Source of the DNA: Mesaphorura yosii
Lineage: Eukaryota; Arthropoda; Collembola; Poduromorpha; Tullbergiidae
DNA length: 64,000 bases
Direction of reading: 5' to 3'
NCBI GenBank assembly: GCA_009869945.1
Contig: WIXG01000181.1
Coordinates: 94,589-158,588, forward strand
In this document: positions 1-9,943 of the stretch, piece after piece
How positions within the stretch are numbered: position 1 is the stretch's first letter
Layout of the letters: each line of letters begins with the position of its first letter
Made by a program: the position numbers and the translations under genes
Notes under the pieces: model-generated
Seen by the model: the letters and a program-made list of their open reading frames with translations, nothing else
Database searches by the model: none
What the model was told of the DNA's origin: nothing

Positions 1-1021
1 TTCCCACTGTGCACTATCACGCGCCAATAAGTTAATGCTGGACAAACACTGAATGCTCGAAGTACAAATACGAATACTCGATGGAATAAATCTATACGTT
101 TGCCTATCTTATTCGATATCTTAACTATGTTGTAGGAAAATGTTGTCAATTATAAATACAAATTAACGCTAGAAATTGGCAACTGGCAAGTCAAGTTGGC
201 TCACTCTCGCTCGCTTTTGTTTTCATCGCAATCCAACTTAACGCAAAAAATGCAGAGGTTATTATTTCGAGTTTGTATGAAAGAAATGCAGGGAGGGAAT
301 AAATAGCTCGGCTTTCAACAACGAGACAGAGGACGAGGAGTTTGTTAACATTCGAATGCAATGGCAATGGCATGCATTACGGCCGCCCGACGTGATACCT
401 GAACTTGTATAACGAGTCGACAACTATCTAACCACCACGGCGGCCGCGTACACGCTCACGATGCTGCTTTAGAAAGCTTGGAGATATACACAAAAATAAA
501 GATCCATTCGCGTGGTTCTTGGAAGACGCACTGCACGGCAGGCACACGCTGATCGCGGACGCGGTGGACACGAGATTCGCTATTCGCTTTATTTGGTAGC
601 TTTAATGCCTGCGCTGTTCTTGGTTATATTCTCCTTTTATTGCCCTTTTCTCTTCCTTGGGAGCGTCCATGAGTCCATTCCATCAACACAGCCGCCGTAC
701 GGTACTGAATAAAGTACGAAAGGAGCACGGAGAATTCGCTTAAATTAATGCCGTAAAATTACAGAGCAGAGAGAAGGTTAGGTTAGTTTACAAGGAGCAA
801 TAATGAAATCTTCGTTTGAGCTTGATTATGCACAAATTTATCTATCAATCAATGAGAATGACTGAACAAGTGAACCACTTAAACTTGGAAAGAAAAGTTT
901 GTTAATTGTTCTTAGCATGTCATAAATGAATGAGCCGGCGAACAGGCGAACAAATGCGCCGAAATATTATAATATGAATATAATAATAATAGCACCTTAA
1001 ATGAGTCGGCATTGATTGAAG
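1..1021. other. Intergenic, no gene supported
   Basis: This AT-rich stretch lies downstream of the first phosphomevalonate kinase gene. Only short open frames without family resemblance or splice support are present on either strand. I see no repeat, RNA gene or coding exon. It may hold the promoter or 3' flank of a gene outside the window. Confidence 0.5.
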
Positions 1022-1027
1022 TTTATT
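1022..1027 (-). terminator. Poly(A) signal of Pmvk copy 1
   Basis: AATAAA on the minus strand, about 70 bp after the stop codon of the first phosphomevalonate kinase copy. It gives this gene a short 3' UTR. Confidence 0.55.
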
Positions 1028-1098
1028 AAAATCGACGGAGTTGCTCTCCTTTCCTCGCATTGAAGATGCAAACTACATTTGACAGCGATCAATCTAAT

Positions 1099-1853
1099 TT
1101 AATCCAGTGCTTTATGGACCCAGGACAAAATAATAGCAACGGCATCGCTCAACCCTTTTTCGGAAGTACCATTGTTGGTGACGAGCAGGTCCCAGTCAGT
1201 TACATCATCTAAATCACATTCGCTTGGACCATCGTCAATCGTGTCCGTCCAGGCCCATCCTCGTTCCTTTCGCACGCTTTCATCCGCCTGTATCCTCACC
1301 CTCTTCGTGAGGTTTGGGTAATATTGACGGAACCAATTGTAGTCTCTGTGATCACGAATGTCAGCGCAAATCCAAACCGGCTTGCCCTCAGCTAGAATGA
1401 AAGAAATTGCTGCAGTTTAGTTTTGAGCATCCTGATTCCCAAATGTTAGTTACCGTTAGCCAGTTTGATGGCATCATAACAGAGGCGCCCGTAACTCTCG
1501 GCACGAACTTCCATGCTCCAGTTTTGCATTCCAACACGGTGCTGCTCCTTGTAGGCGCTCGTGTCCAGCAGTTTCTCGTAGTCTAGAGAATGCATTTTAG
1601 CCCATTCATATTTGATCACGCCGGCTACTCTCATCACAGAGTGCTCAATCTTCTCTTTATCTAATCTGGCCGAAAAATTTCATCGGGGTTAACATATAGC
1701 CTAAAGCAAATGCAGCAATGCAAGTACGAGCCAAAAGTGATATCACCTTTTTGTTATCAAGTCAGTCAAGAAATCTTTGCCGCATTTTCTTTTGCCACTA
1801 ATTAGAAGCAAGAATTTCGGCTGTGTTTCCGGCGGCAGGTAATCTTTACCCAT
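1099..1853 (-). CDS. Pmvk: Phosphomevalonate kinase, copy 1
   Basis: This enzyme phosphorylates 5-phosphomevalonate to 5-diphosphomevalonate with ATP in the mevalonate pathway, which in arthropods feeds juvenile hormone precursors, dolichol, heme A and protein prenylation. Three coding exons (1853-1747, 1665-1454, 1391-1099) join in frame to 203 aa, close to the usual length of about 190-200 aa. Seen in the protein: the P-loop-like SGKRKCGKD near residues 19-27, then YKEQHR, WSMEVRAE, DIRDHRDYNWF, the RVRIQADESVRKERGW block and the terminal DDVTDWDLLVTNNG. These are hallmarks of the animal-type family, which is unrelated to the GHMP-fold enzymes of fungi and plants. A 5' UTR intron (1973-1877) precedes the start. 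A second copy lies just upstream in the same orientation with the same intron positions and phases. Family assignment is firm; whether both copies are active is not shown. Confidence 0.93.
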
Positions 1854-2509
1854 TGTTCCCAGATTGTATCCTCCGCCTGAAATTCGAGATTACCAAACGT
1901 GACTTCACATCAATCAGACATGGTCTGCTTCAGTTTATTCACAAGTAGACAATTTAGAAAACGGAAATCTCACCTCGCCTCGGACGCCGAAGCTGCTGAA
2001 CTGTGATTTGTGAATGATGTCCAACAATTACATACACAGTCGATGAACGAAGATAGAATTGTAATAATTAAAATGGTGATTAGGTTCCTTAATGTGCCCT
2101 GACAGTGCAACAAGACTGAAATTGCAGATTTGACTAAAATGAAGTTAACCACATGGACGCAGTTTAAAAGGACGTTTGTCGTTGTACCACTCAACTAAAT
2201 CGCTGCATACATCATTTTATAAACCATATTCAAAATACTCACTACGCTGTAATTGTGTTAGCAAGCCAAGGATTTGATTTGAATTGAGTTTCGAAGGCCA
2301 CCGAATGACGGAAGTTAGGCTTGACTGTGGTGAAGCAACGATTTTTTTAATGCAGATGCAAGGCAGAAATGAATTAATGCGAGAAGGCAGTAAACACCGG
2401 GACTCTTTACTGTGCTAGATATGATCATCACATGAATCTTATGAATTCAAGAACTGCAAGTTCAGAAAGACCGCAGACGCAAAATTGGGATTCTGATAAA
2501 ATACAAATG
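1854..2509. promoter_or_regulatory. Spacer and 5' leader between the Pmvk copies
   Basis: It holds the 5' UTR intron of copy 1 (1973-1877, donor GAG/GTGAGA, acceptor TTTCAG) and presumably its promoter further up. Copy 2 ends at 2511, so only about 530 bp separate its stop codon from the UTR donor of copy 1. No core promoter motif is clear enough to mark. Confidence 0.4.
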
Positions 2510-2515
2510 TTTATT
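2510..2515 (-). terminator. Poly(A) signal overlapping the stop codon of Pmvk copy 2
   Basis: On the minus strand the stop codon TAA (2513-2511) sits inside an AATAAA hexamer (2515-2510). If this signal is used, the 3' UTR is only the cleavage distance, roughly 10-30 nt. Confidence 0.5.
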
Positions 2516-3327
2516 GTTCCGACGCTTTTTTAATCCATGACATAATACTCGAAATGGCAGTGTCTAAATCTTCTGTGGAAGCACCATTGTTGTTCACAAC
2601 CAGATCCCAATCAGTCACATTGTCGAGGTCACATTCAGTCGGCTCATTATCGATTCCTTCCGTCCAAACCCAACCACGCTCCTTGCGCACGCTGTCGTCG
2701 GCCTGGATCCTCACTCGCTTCATGACGTGGGAGTAGAACTGGCAGAACCACTCGTAATCTCTTCGGTGGCGAATATCGACATAAATCCAAATTGGCTTGC
2801 CCTCAGCTGAAGTCCAAAAAAAAGAATACTTGAAAATATGGAAGGTCTCAGAGTAAGCTACAACTTAAGAACTTACCATTGGCCATTTTGATTGCTTCGA
2901 ATGGAAAATATCCGTAATTCTCGGCACGAACTTCCATGCTCCATTTCACCATTCCTGTGCGATGTTGCTCTTTATACGCGCTTGCATCGAGCAATTTCTC
3001 ATACTCCAAAGAATGTTTTTGTGCCCAGAAATGCTTAATTGGGGCCGATATTCTCATTACGGCGTGGTCAATTTTTTCATCCTCTAACCTGAAAAATTAG
3101 AGCGCACAATAGTAAGCAGGAATGCTGCTAAGTCGAGTTTTCATTTGAAGGTAAATATTCACTATTCACGCGTACAACAGTGAACGCAGGAACAGGAATT
3201 AATGACATGAAGGTCATTACCTCTTGATAAGTATGTCGGTCAAGTAATCCTTTCCACATTTTCGTTTCCCACTGAATAGCAGCAGTAATTTTGGCTCCGT
3301 TCCCGGTGGCAGATAATCTTTACCCAT
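2511..3327 (-). CDS. Pmvk: Phosphomevalonate kinase, copy 2
   Basis: Second member of the tandem pair, with the same predicted reaction (5-phosphomevalonate plus ATP). Exons 3327-3221, 3088-2877 and 2806-2511 encode 204 aa. By hand alignment about two thirds of residues match copy 1, including the SGKRKCGKD P-loop-like motif, YKEQHR, WSMEVRAE, the RVRIQADDSVRKERGW block and ECDLDNVTDWDL. Intron positions and phases are the same as in copy 1. It too has a 5' UTR intron (3481-3387) whose donor matches that of copy 1, so the duplicated unit included the leader. All recognisable family motifs are intact, so this is not an obvious pseudogene. The divergence suggests an old duplication. Differences cluster in the middle (the GYFPFEAIK region) and in the last 25 residues. 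Confidence 0.93.
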
Positions 3328-4337
3328 TTCTTTGCTCAAAACTCAAGACCATAAGCCAACTGATAACCGGATTTGGTATGGTGAACCTGCAACGAAAAAA
3401 TAACCGGCAGCGTATGCTTTAGTCACCAATAATTGTTGAGTTGCAGGTTTCACGGTTCAAGCAGAGTCTGTAAAATCTCACCTCAGCGTCAAACACCGGT
3501 TGAAGATTTGTCTTTTCCAACTGTTTACAAAGTGGGTAAACTCAGGTCCACTTGATTCGGTATTACAAAACTTGGGCAAGTCGAAAAGTTCCGAAGGAAC
3601 TTGAGTAACAATCGAATGCCGGCAAGCGAATGATTGAAAGAATCGCAAGGCACGGACGGAATTTCTGAAGGAATGATGCCGGAGCTATAAATCGTCATTG
3701 CTGATTAAGATCACACGTAAACGAAACACGGAGTATTTTCCTTAATGGAAAAATGTACAAGAGGAGAAGTGAGCAAGTTAAGCGGAGTAGTACTTTGACG
3801 CAGGCCAGAGTTGGATTAGTTGATGTTCTTAGAAAAAAAACTCTTGTATTTCCCCAACATCTTGATTGAAAGCACAATAACGTACGTCACATGTTGAGCA
3901 ACTCGTTCAGTTCAGTACCGGAGCAAGGACTTCCAGTTATCCAGTTTCATCAAGGCAGACGGAAGTTTGTCTTGCGAAATGACGCCTTGATAAAATAATG
4001 AATAACGCAAGGTTCTTTAATCCTTCAAGGCATTAGTCCTAAGCAACATTGGAATAACGTGAACTCACATTCGTTGAATCAAAGTTTTTTGACTAAATTG
4101 TAATAGCGTTCATTAACTTTGCGTTGAATGTTACACGTGCAAATCATGTTAATCTGTCACCTTGCCTTTGATGACGGTACGACGTGCGATGCCTTGAGTT
4201 TCGTTCAAAGAATTCAAAGGCCGAATGAATGAATGTAAAGCGAAACCGAGTAGCAAACACTGCTGAGTTTATTTTCTCGTGTCTCGTGAAAATCCATGAT
4301 TGTGCAGTTTTATGCATAAAATCATTTCATTGGTAAT
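3328..4337. other. Spacer between KATNAL2 and Pmvk copy 2
   Basis: Both flanking genes are on the minus strand. The first 160 bp are the 5' UTR and UTR intron of Pmvk copy 2; the rest should contain its promoter. No further ORF, repeat or RNA gene is supported. Confidence 0.45.
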
Positions 4338-4343
4338 TTTATT
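4338..4343 (-). terminator. Poly(A) signal of KATNAL2
   Basis: AATAAA on the minus strand about 32 bp beyond the stop codon of the katanin-like gene. It supports the C-terminal exon chosen for that gene. Confidence 0.55.
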
Positions 4344-4374
4344 GAACTTAGACGAATCCAAGCAGCCTTCACCT

Positions 4375-6431
4375 TCACAAGTTCTGGATTGCCCACCTTT
4401 TGTACTTCTCAATTAATGAGGTTGTTACTGTCGGCATCACATTGTCAATGGTCTTCAGCACATCTTCGGTGTGGAGTATAAGGTGACCTGCATACGAATG
4501 TATTGCATAGGAGGCAACTGGAAATTACAAGTGTCGAGATCATTTCGCTTACGAATCGCTACACGTTGTCCACAATTCTCTCGAAACTTTCTAATCACCG
4601 TTTCTTTCACGATTTGCTGCAAATCCGACGCTGAGTAATTTGCAGTCACCTACGAGGAAAGTGGGGACTTATATAGTAGGCCAGGCATTTGATGCAAAAA
4701 TTCAAGCAAATGCATGTATTACCGCGGCCAACTTCGTCGGATCGATCTTACATGTCATGGCGTTTCGTCCCTGACTGACTTGTGACACGTTCCTCGACGT
4801 CTTGTCAAAGTACAGCTGTAGAATTTTCTCTCTTTCCGTAGCGTTTGGCAGGGGAATGTAAATCCGCTTTTCTAAGCGGCGCAACATGGCCGGATCAATT
4901 TCCCTAGAAAATTAGACGCGCCTTCAAGATACCATCGAAAGCAAATGGCATTGTACAATGTACAGTTATTTACCACGGAAGATTAGTCGCTGCCAAAATG
5001 AAAATTTGCGATTCTCCCGCAGTGCTGAGTAGGCCATCAATTTGTTGCAGGAGTTCACTTTTAAATCGTCGAGAAGCATCGCTGTCATTTGTGCCGCCAT
5101 CACGCCTTGAGCCAAGCGCATCAAACTCGTCAAAGAAAATGGTCGATGGAGCGTGATATCTTGCCAGATCGAATAAGGTCTAACCGCCAAACCCAAAGCA
5201 TAAGAAAAATTGAAATCCGCAAATCTGCACTCTAAGTGGTAAAAAGTCATATCATGTCTTATTTTACCTTCACAATCTTTTCTGAGTCTCCTCTCCACTT
5301 GCTGACAAGTGTCGCCGAAGAAATGTTAAAGAACGTTGTCTTGCATTCGGTAGCCACCGCTTTTGCAAACAATGTCTTCCCTACTCCCGGAGGCCCGTAC
5401 AAGAGAAGACCCTTCCAAGGACTCAGACCGTGTCCGAAAAATTCCATGAACTCTTTCGAGTAATTAAGTGTCTGCTCCACGACGTGCTTGGCGTCGTCCA
5501 GACCAATTACTTCGTGCCAAGTTGTGGCGAGATTCTCGACAATAATTTCCTAAATCCAATTCGTCATTATCCCTTCTCATAATGAAGCTAAGAATGCCTC
5601 GCACAATTACCGTCTGAATCATTTCCGCAAAGGAGCGAACATCATCGTTTGGAAAGTCCAGACCGGAAATTGGTTTCAGAAGTTTTCCCAAAGTCAAAAT
5701 ATTATAGTTGGGCAAGCCATCTTTAAAGTCGGCCACTTGCTTTGCGTGATTTGCGTTCAGACTATTATTGTACCCATTAACCTCCATTGCTGAGACCGCA
5801 CCTCCGTTACAATAATGGCCAGGGCTGTCTTCCGCTTCAAGTGATTTTTCACAACCACCTGTGCTTGGAACTGCTGTTCCCTTGCTGACTTTTGCACTGG
5901 AGCATTTCTTGTCTTTATTCTTCTGGAACTGATGTTGCACCTTCATCTGGTTCAAAAGAGTTTCTGTGGCGGACAGTTGTGCCTTCCTACATATGGAACC
6001 AAGTTTTAATAATCATGACGAAGTTGGTCATTTTGTAACGCATGTACTTGAAATATTGTGGATATCGTTGATAGCGAATGTGATAATAAGTTTCAAACTC
6101 GATAAAAATTGAGCGCAGATCGATGTTTTCACAAATAGCAAAGTCTTCCAGTTTTAATGAACACTCCGACGAGAGCTTTGTAGCAGTGTCCAAATACCTT
6201 CGTGCACACAAATGAGGAAGTATTAGTACATGTCTCACCGCATTTCAATAAACTCATATCAATTTACCCTTTTTCTATGAGCAACTGAAAGGTGAAAATG
6301 AGCATGGCTTTTTCACGGTTGGCATTTCGCTTCTCTTCCTGGAAAGATTCAAACGAACGGCTTGTAAAACCTTTCGAAAGTCCGACTTCATTTGACAAAA
6401 AGTAGTAGAATGTTACAGCGTCTTTGGCCAT
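4375..6431 (-). CDS. KATNAL2: Katanin p60 ATPase-like protein 2
   Basis: A meiotic-clade AAA ATPase related to the microtubule-severing katanin catalytic subunit; family members act on microtubules in spindles, cilia and the sperm tail. Eight exons read in frame to 522 aa: 6431-6268, 6197-6048, 5986-5611, 5549-5268, 5179-4974, 4903-4723, 4649-4553, 4487-4375. The N-terminus carries a LisH-like segment followed by [20 protein letters not shown], a KATNAL2 signature. A low-complexity Ser/Lys linker follows. The AAA domain has Walker A GPPGVGKT (about residues 282-289), [25 protein letters not shown], Walker B IFFDEF (about 338) and the arginine-finger stretch [14 protein letters not shown]. The C-terminal helix [14 protein letters not shown] ends the protein. 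These features separate it from KATNA1, KATNAL1, spastin and fidgetin. The start is the first ATG that keeps the LisH region intact; a more upstream start or an extra 5' exon is possible. Confidence 0.88.
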
Positions 6432-6823
6432 GGAGTTCGTTCGCAGACTGAGATACCTCATTGAACATGCTGCCGCCGCCATAATCAACACAAGTAATGA
6501 CACAAGTGCTAATTACACAATAAACTGAGCAACTGTTCTGTTCTGGACCAGCGTAAAACTGCAATTTATTGAACAAAAGTCAGCGGAACGTTCTGAGCTT
6601 GGACAACAACGAACAATTTATTGAACCATCAAGTGCATTATACATACACGAATAACTTTTCCGGAAGCAAGGAACTTTGCCATAAAATTATCATTGATTT
6701 ATCAAGAGCGAGGGTGAGATCCCTACGGAAACTTCTTCACTACGGTGACACGGCACATCAATGGACATGATCGGAGTGTAATGCTGTTCCGTAGCACCAC
6801 ATTGCTTCGTGGCTGGTAGTAGC
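6432..6823. other. Short spacer with VMAT-like 3' UTR and KATNAL2 leader
   Basis: Only about 390 bp separate the two minus-strand coding regions. A minus-strand AATAAA at 6622-6617 lies about 200 bp after the transporter stop, so its 3' UTR probably ends near 6600 and leaves little more than 150 bp for the KATNAL2 promoter and leader. Confidence 0.4.
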
Positions 6824-8858
6824 TTAATCCGAGTCCAATTCATGGTAGAATCGCTTGTACGAAGATTTATATTCCGGCTGCTGCTGACTGACAGCTATCT
6901 TCGGCTTCAATTCAAAACTGTTTTTGATTGATGTACTCATTTGCGCTTTGTGAGTTTTCCTCTTTTCTCTGTGAGACTCAAACGCGACTTTCTTGATCTT
7001 AGATCGCCTCGAATGGTTTTGTGGTTCTGTTCTTGAATCCGCCACGTGATCTGACTCGTTTTCCAGAATACTGCTGCTGTGACTTGTGCTGTTGCTCAGG
7101 CTCGAGTCGTAATTTCCTCTCCCACTCTTAATGGTTTGATAGCCTTGCATACTTTGATAAGGTAAATATTGCTCGGAGTGTTGCATCTCCCTTTCGTACT
7201 TGGCAATATGATACAAAAATGGACAGAACAGAATGTTAATGACTCCCAATGAACGAATCAGTCCCGGAAATCCAATGAAACCCACAAGTTGTCCGCCCAG
7301 CAGTGGACCTGTTTATTTTAGAAAAATGTGCTGACAGTTTATCTTCAATTTCGCTTTCAAACCAATTTTACATACCGAAGGAGTAAGCTAGAGCGACTGA
7401 GGTCTGCGCTAATGCGTAAACGGCTGAATAGCCGGAATGATACTTTTCATCCGCAATTCTGGCCAGCAATGGCATCAAAGACGCATCAACAATTCCAAGA
7501 CCAATTCCCAACATAAAGTGTGGCAATGCCAATTGCAAAATATTGTTTCCGAACGGGAGCTGAGTAAAAATAAAAAAAAGTTGGCACATGGCATTTCTAA
7601 TTTCTAAGCATGAAGAAAACTTTCCAGGAGACATGCCACCCCAATTGTGGCCATAGATCCCATGCTGGCCTTCCAGCGGCCAATTCTTCGTGCAAACTGG
7701 CCAAAGAAATTCGTTCCGAGAAAATATCCCAAACTGTCCGGCACAAACACGATGCCCAGCTGCCACTTGGGAGGATCAATCTGCTCAATAAGCCAAATTG
7801 GCAAAGTAGGCTCGAGTACAGACATGGTTGTTGTTGAGAACCACACGCCTATAGTGATGATTAAAATCGTCTTGTCCTTCAACAGCGTGAATATTGTGGA
7901 TGGTGGCACCATAATCAGATTTTTTCCACATGTTTCAGTGCTTTTATCTTGAGTGCCCCTTTGTCGCCATTTTTGTAACCACTTCAGTGCATTCTCTTCC
8001 CCGTGATCTTCAAACGTGGTTTCAGACCGAAACTGCGTTATGTAAATAACTGCAAGAAATGAATCGTTTTTTATTTGAAATTTTGAATGTACTTTGGAAG
8101 TTGAAATAGAAATGGCCTTACTTGTGTTGAACAAGGCCAGCATCGCGATTAACATGAACGGCATTGTTTTCCCAGTAAATGAATATCCTAAGCCTCCAAA
8201 CGGATAGCCGATTAGCACACCGAGAGCTGCACCGCTCATGATCCTTCCTAGGAATTTTGTCCGCACTTCATCGGTTTGGTGGAGTTCGGCAATCAAAGCC
8301 ATGCCTGCGACGGATACCAAAGACGACGCTAGCCCATGACAGGTTCTGACGATTATGAACAGCCAGTACGAGTTGGCGAAACCAAAAACTAAAGTACAAA
8401 CGGTTCAATGAATGAAAAACTAAAATTATGAGAAATTCGATTAACTCACCCAAAGCACACAGCATAAGGATAAAATTTCCAAGTAATAGCGGATACTTGT
8501 ATCCGATTTTCAAGGTGATGCTACCCACCAGCGGATTGCACAACAGTTGCATCAAAGCCTTTGTGGAGAGCAGAAACCCAAGCTGGGAATCTTCTTTGAC
8601 CATTTGCAGATGGAATAACTGCTTGAGACACGCGTCTTCCGTGGTACTCCTACCTGACCCATGCAGCTGGACCCCGGGGACGGCGGCGGTTGCATTCTCA
8701 CGGAGGAGATCCGGAAGAATTGGCACTGGGAACAACAAAAGCCTAAGTCGAGCAGGAGGACCGCAATGATCTTCTGAGGATGACAACTTACCGACAACAG
8801 TGAGAAGAAGGTTGTCACACAAAACGCTCAAGAAAACACCCACAGTCAAGCTTAACAT
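6824..8858 (-). CDS. SLC18A: SLC18-type vesicular transporter (VMAT-like)
   Basis: A 12-helix major facilitator protein of the family that loads monoamines (VMAT) or acetylcholine (VAChT) into synaptic vesicles by proton exchange. Exons: 8858-8792, 8725-8450, 8388-8122, 8049 to about 7640, 7559-7376, 7308-6824; about 562 aa. Seen: first-helix DNLLLTVVVPILPDLL, which resembles VMAT rather than VAChT; a short luminal loop with an N-glycosylation sequon (NAT); SPLV-type PLVGSITLKIGYK; the PPKWQLGIVF and GTNFFGQFARRIGRW region; the acidic IVDASLMPLLARI helix; and GPLLGGQLVGFIGFP. A cytosolic tail of about 115 residues is Ser- and Lys/Arg-rich and starts at KYEREMQH. The junction between exons 4 and 5 is uncertain: the only phase-compatible GT (after 7640) would shorten the helix by a few residues, and the open frame runs on to about 7620. 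The N-terminus before the first helix is very short, so an upstream exon may be missing. The exact substrate cannot be read from sequence. Confidence 0.8.
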
Positions 8859-9217
8859 TGCTCGCAACAGTTGGAGTGTAATGGCAACTTGAGTTCCGTC
8901 TGCTCATAACATGAATGATTTCAGAAACTTTAAACGAAGTCAATTTATAGAAAACGGCCAACGGATTTCTTCCAAGATGTTTCTGTTTCTGCCTTCTGTG
9001 ATTGCGTATTGCAAAAATCCGTACTGTTGTAGTTCAAAATAGATTTACTGGACTCGGAATTAAACTGGATTTCCAGAAACACAGACTGAACATGTGCTGT
9101 GAATGCTTTCTCTAAAATAGTTTCTAAATTCATGAATGCATTTTTCAATTTTCATTGGAGTAAGATGACATTTACGCTGTCTTCGGCACGCCTTGTGAAA
9201 GAATGAAGGCTGGCAAG

Positions 9218-9496
9218 CTAGCGTTGCGCTGCGTGACAAGTCAGAGCCCAGCAAAGAGTGTTTCGTCCAGATAAGTCGTGAATCTCATAATTTGTTTCAC
9301 GGTTTGGTAAACTTAATTTGAAATTGATATCCTTACAATACAAAACTGCCTGTACAGGAAGCGCTGGTGACTGGTACGAACACAAGCAGCTGGCTGCGTT
9401 TGATGGCGTTAAATCCGATGTCGTACTGATGTAATTGGATCCCGACACCAATGCTACGCAGAAGAAGAGTAAAAGTGTGAAATTTCTTATTCGCAT
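9218..9496 (-). CDS. Small secreted cysteine-containing protein (hypothetical)
   Basis: An ATG-initiated frame of 92 aa. Residues 1 to about 20 form a clear signal peptide (basic MRIRN, then a hydrophobic FTLLLFFCVALVSGS core). The mature part has the pattern CLCSYQ...VLYCKDINF and ends CWALTCHAAQR. The CxC...C pattern is loosely like the N-terminal cap of secreted leucine-rich-repeat proteins, but no repeats follow in frame. Two other frames just downstream (9254-9060 and 9148-8945) are open and could be later exons, with a GTAAAT donor near 9176 and TTTAG acceptors near 9124, but I could not join them confidently. It lies between the transporter gene and the chemoreceptor gene. I do not recognise the family; it could also be a chance ORF. 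Confidence 0.4.
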   Translation of the reverse strand: MRIRNFTLLLFFCVALVSGSNYISTTSDLTPSNAASCLCSYQSPALPVQAVLYCKDINFKLSLPNRETNYEIHDLSGRNTLCWALTCHAAQR

Positions 9497-9943
9497 TCTT
9501 TTCAATTCACATAGTACAAGTTGTTTAAGACGACCGACAGTATTTTGGCCATGAACGTCAGAAAAGTCTTCTCTTCTCGGAATTAGTACAGTTCAGCTGT
9601 ACCACGGGCTACAGCTGGAAGGCGAACATGAGCGCGTTAGTTGGGTTTGTTCCAGTCCTGTTAATATTTCAATTTATTTAATTATGCTGCGTTGCGCGTG
9701 TACCCAAAAATTCAACATTCAATTATTCAATGACTTCTAAAGTGGGTTTGCCAATTTGGTCCGTATTCGAGAGTACATGCGACCAATTCCATCAACATGT
9801 GTTCCATTTAATGAAATGAAATTACAAACAAACGTGTATCAATTTAGCACTGCCAATCTTCTGTCGTTTCATACATAACACAAGGTCAAACTCAAATGTC
9901 AGGCATTTAGGTCCTGAGGGACAGGACAACAACAGTCCTAACC
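9497..9943. promoter_or_regulatory. Divergent spacer between the small secreted ORF and the chemoreceptor gene
   Basis: About 450 bp between a minus-strand start and a plus-strand start. It should contain the promoter of the receptor gene. No recognisable motif stands out, and the sequence is AT-rich without repeats. Confidence 0.35.
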
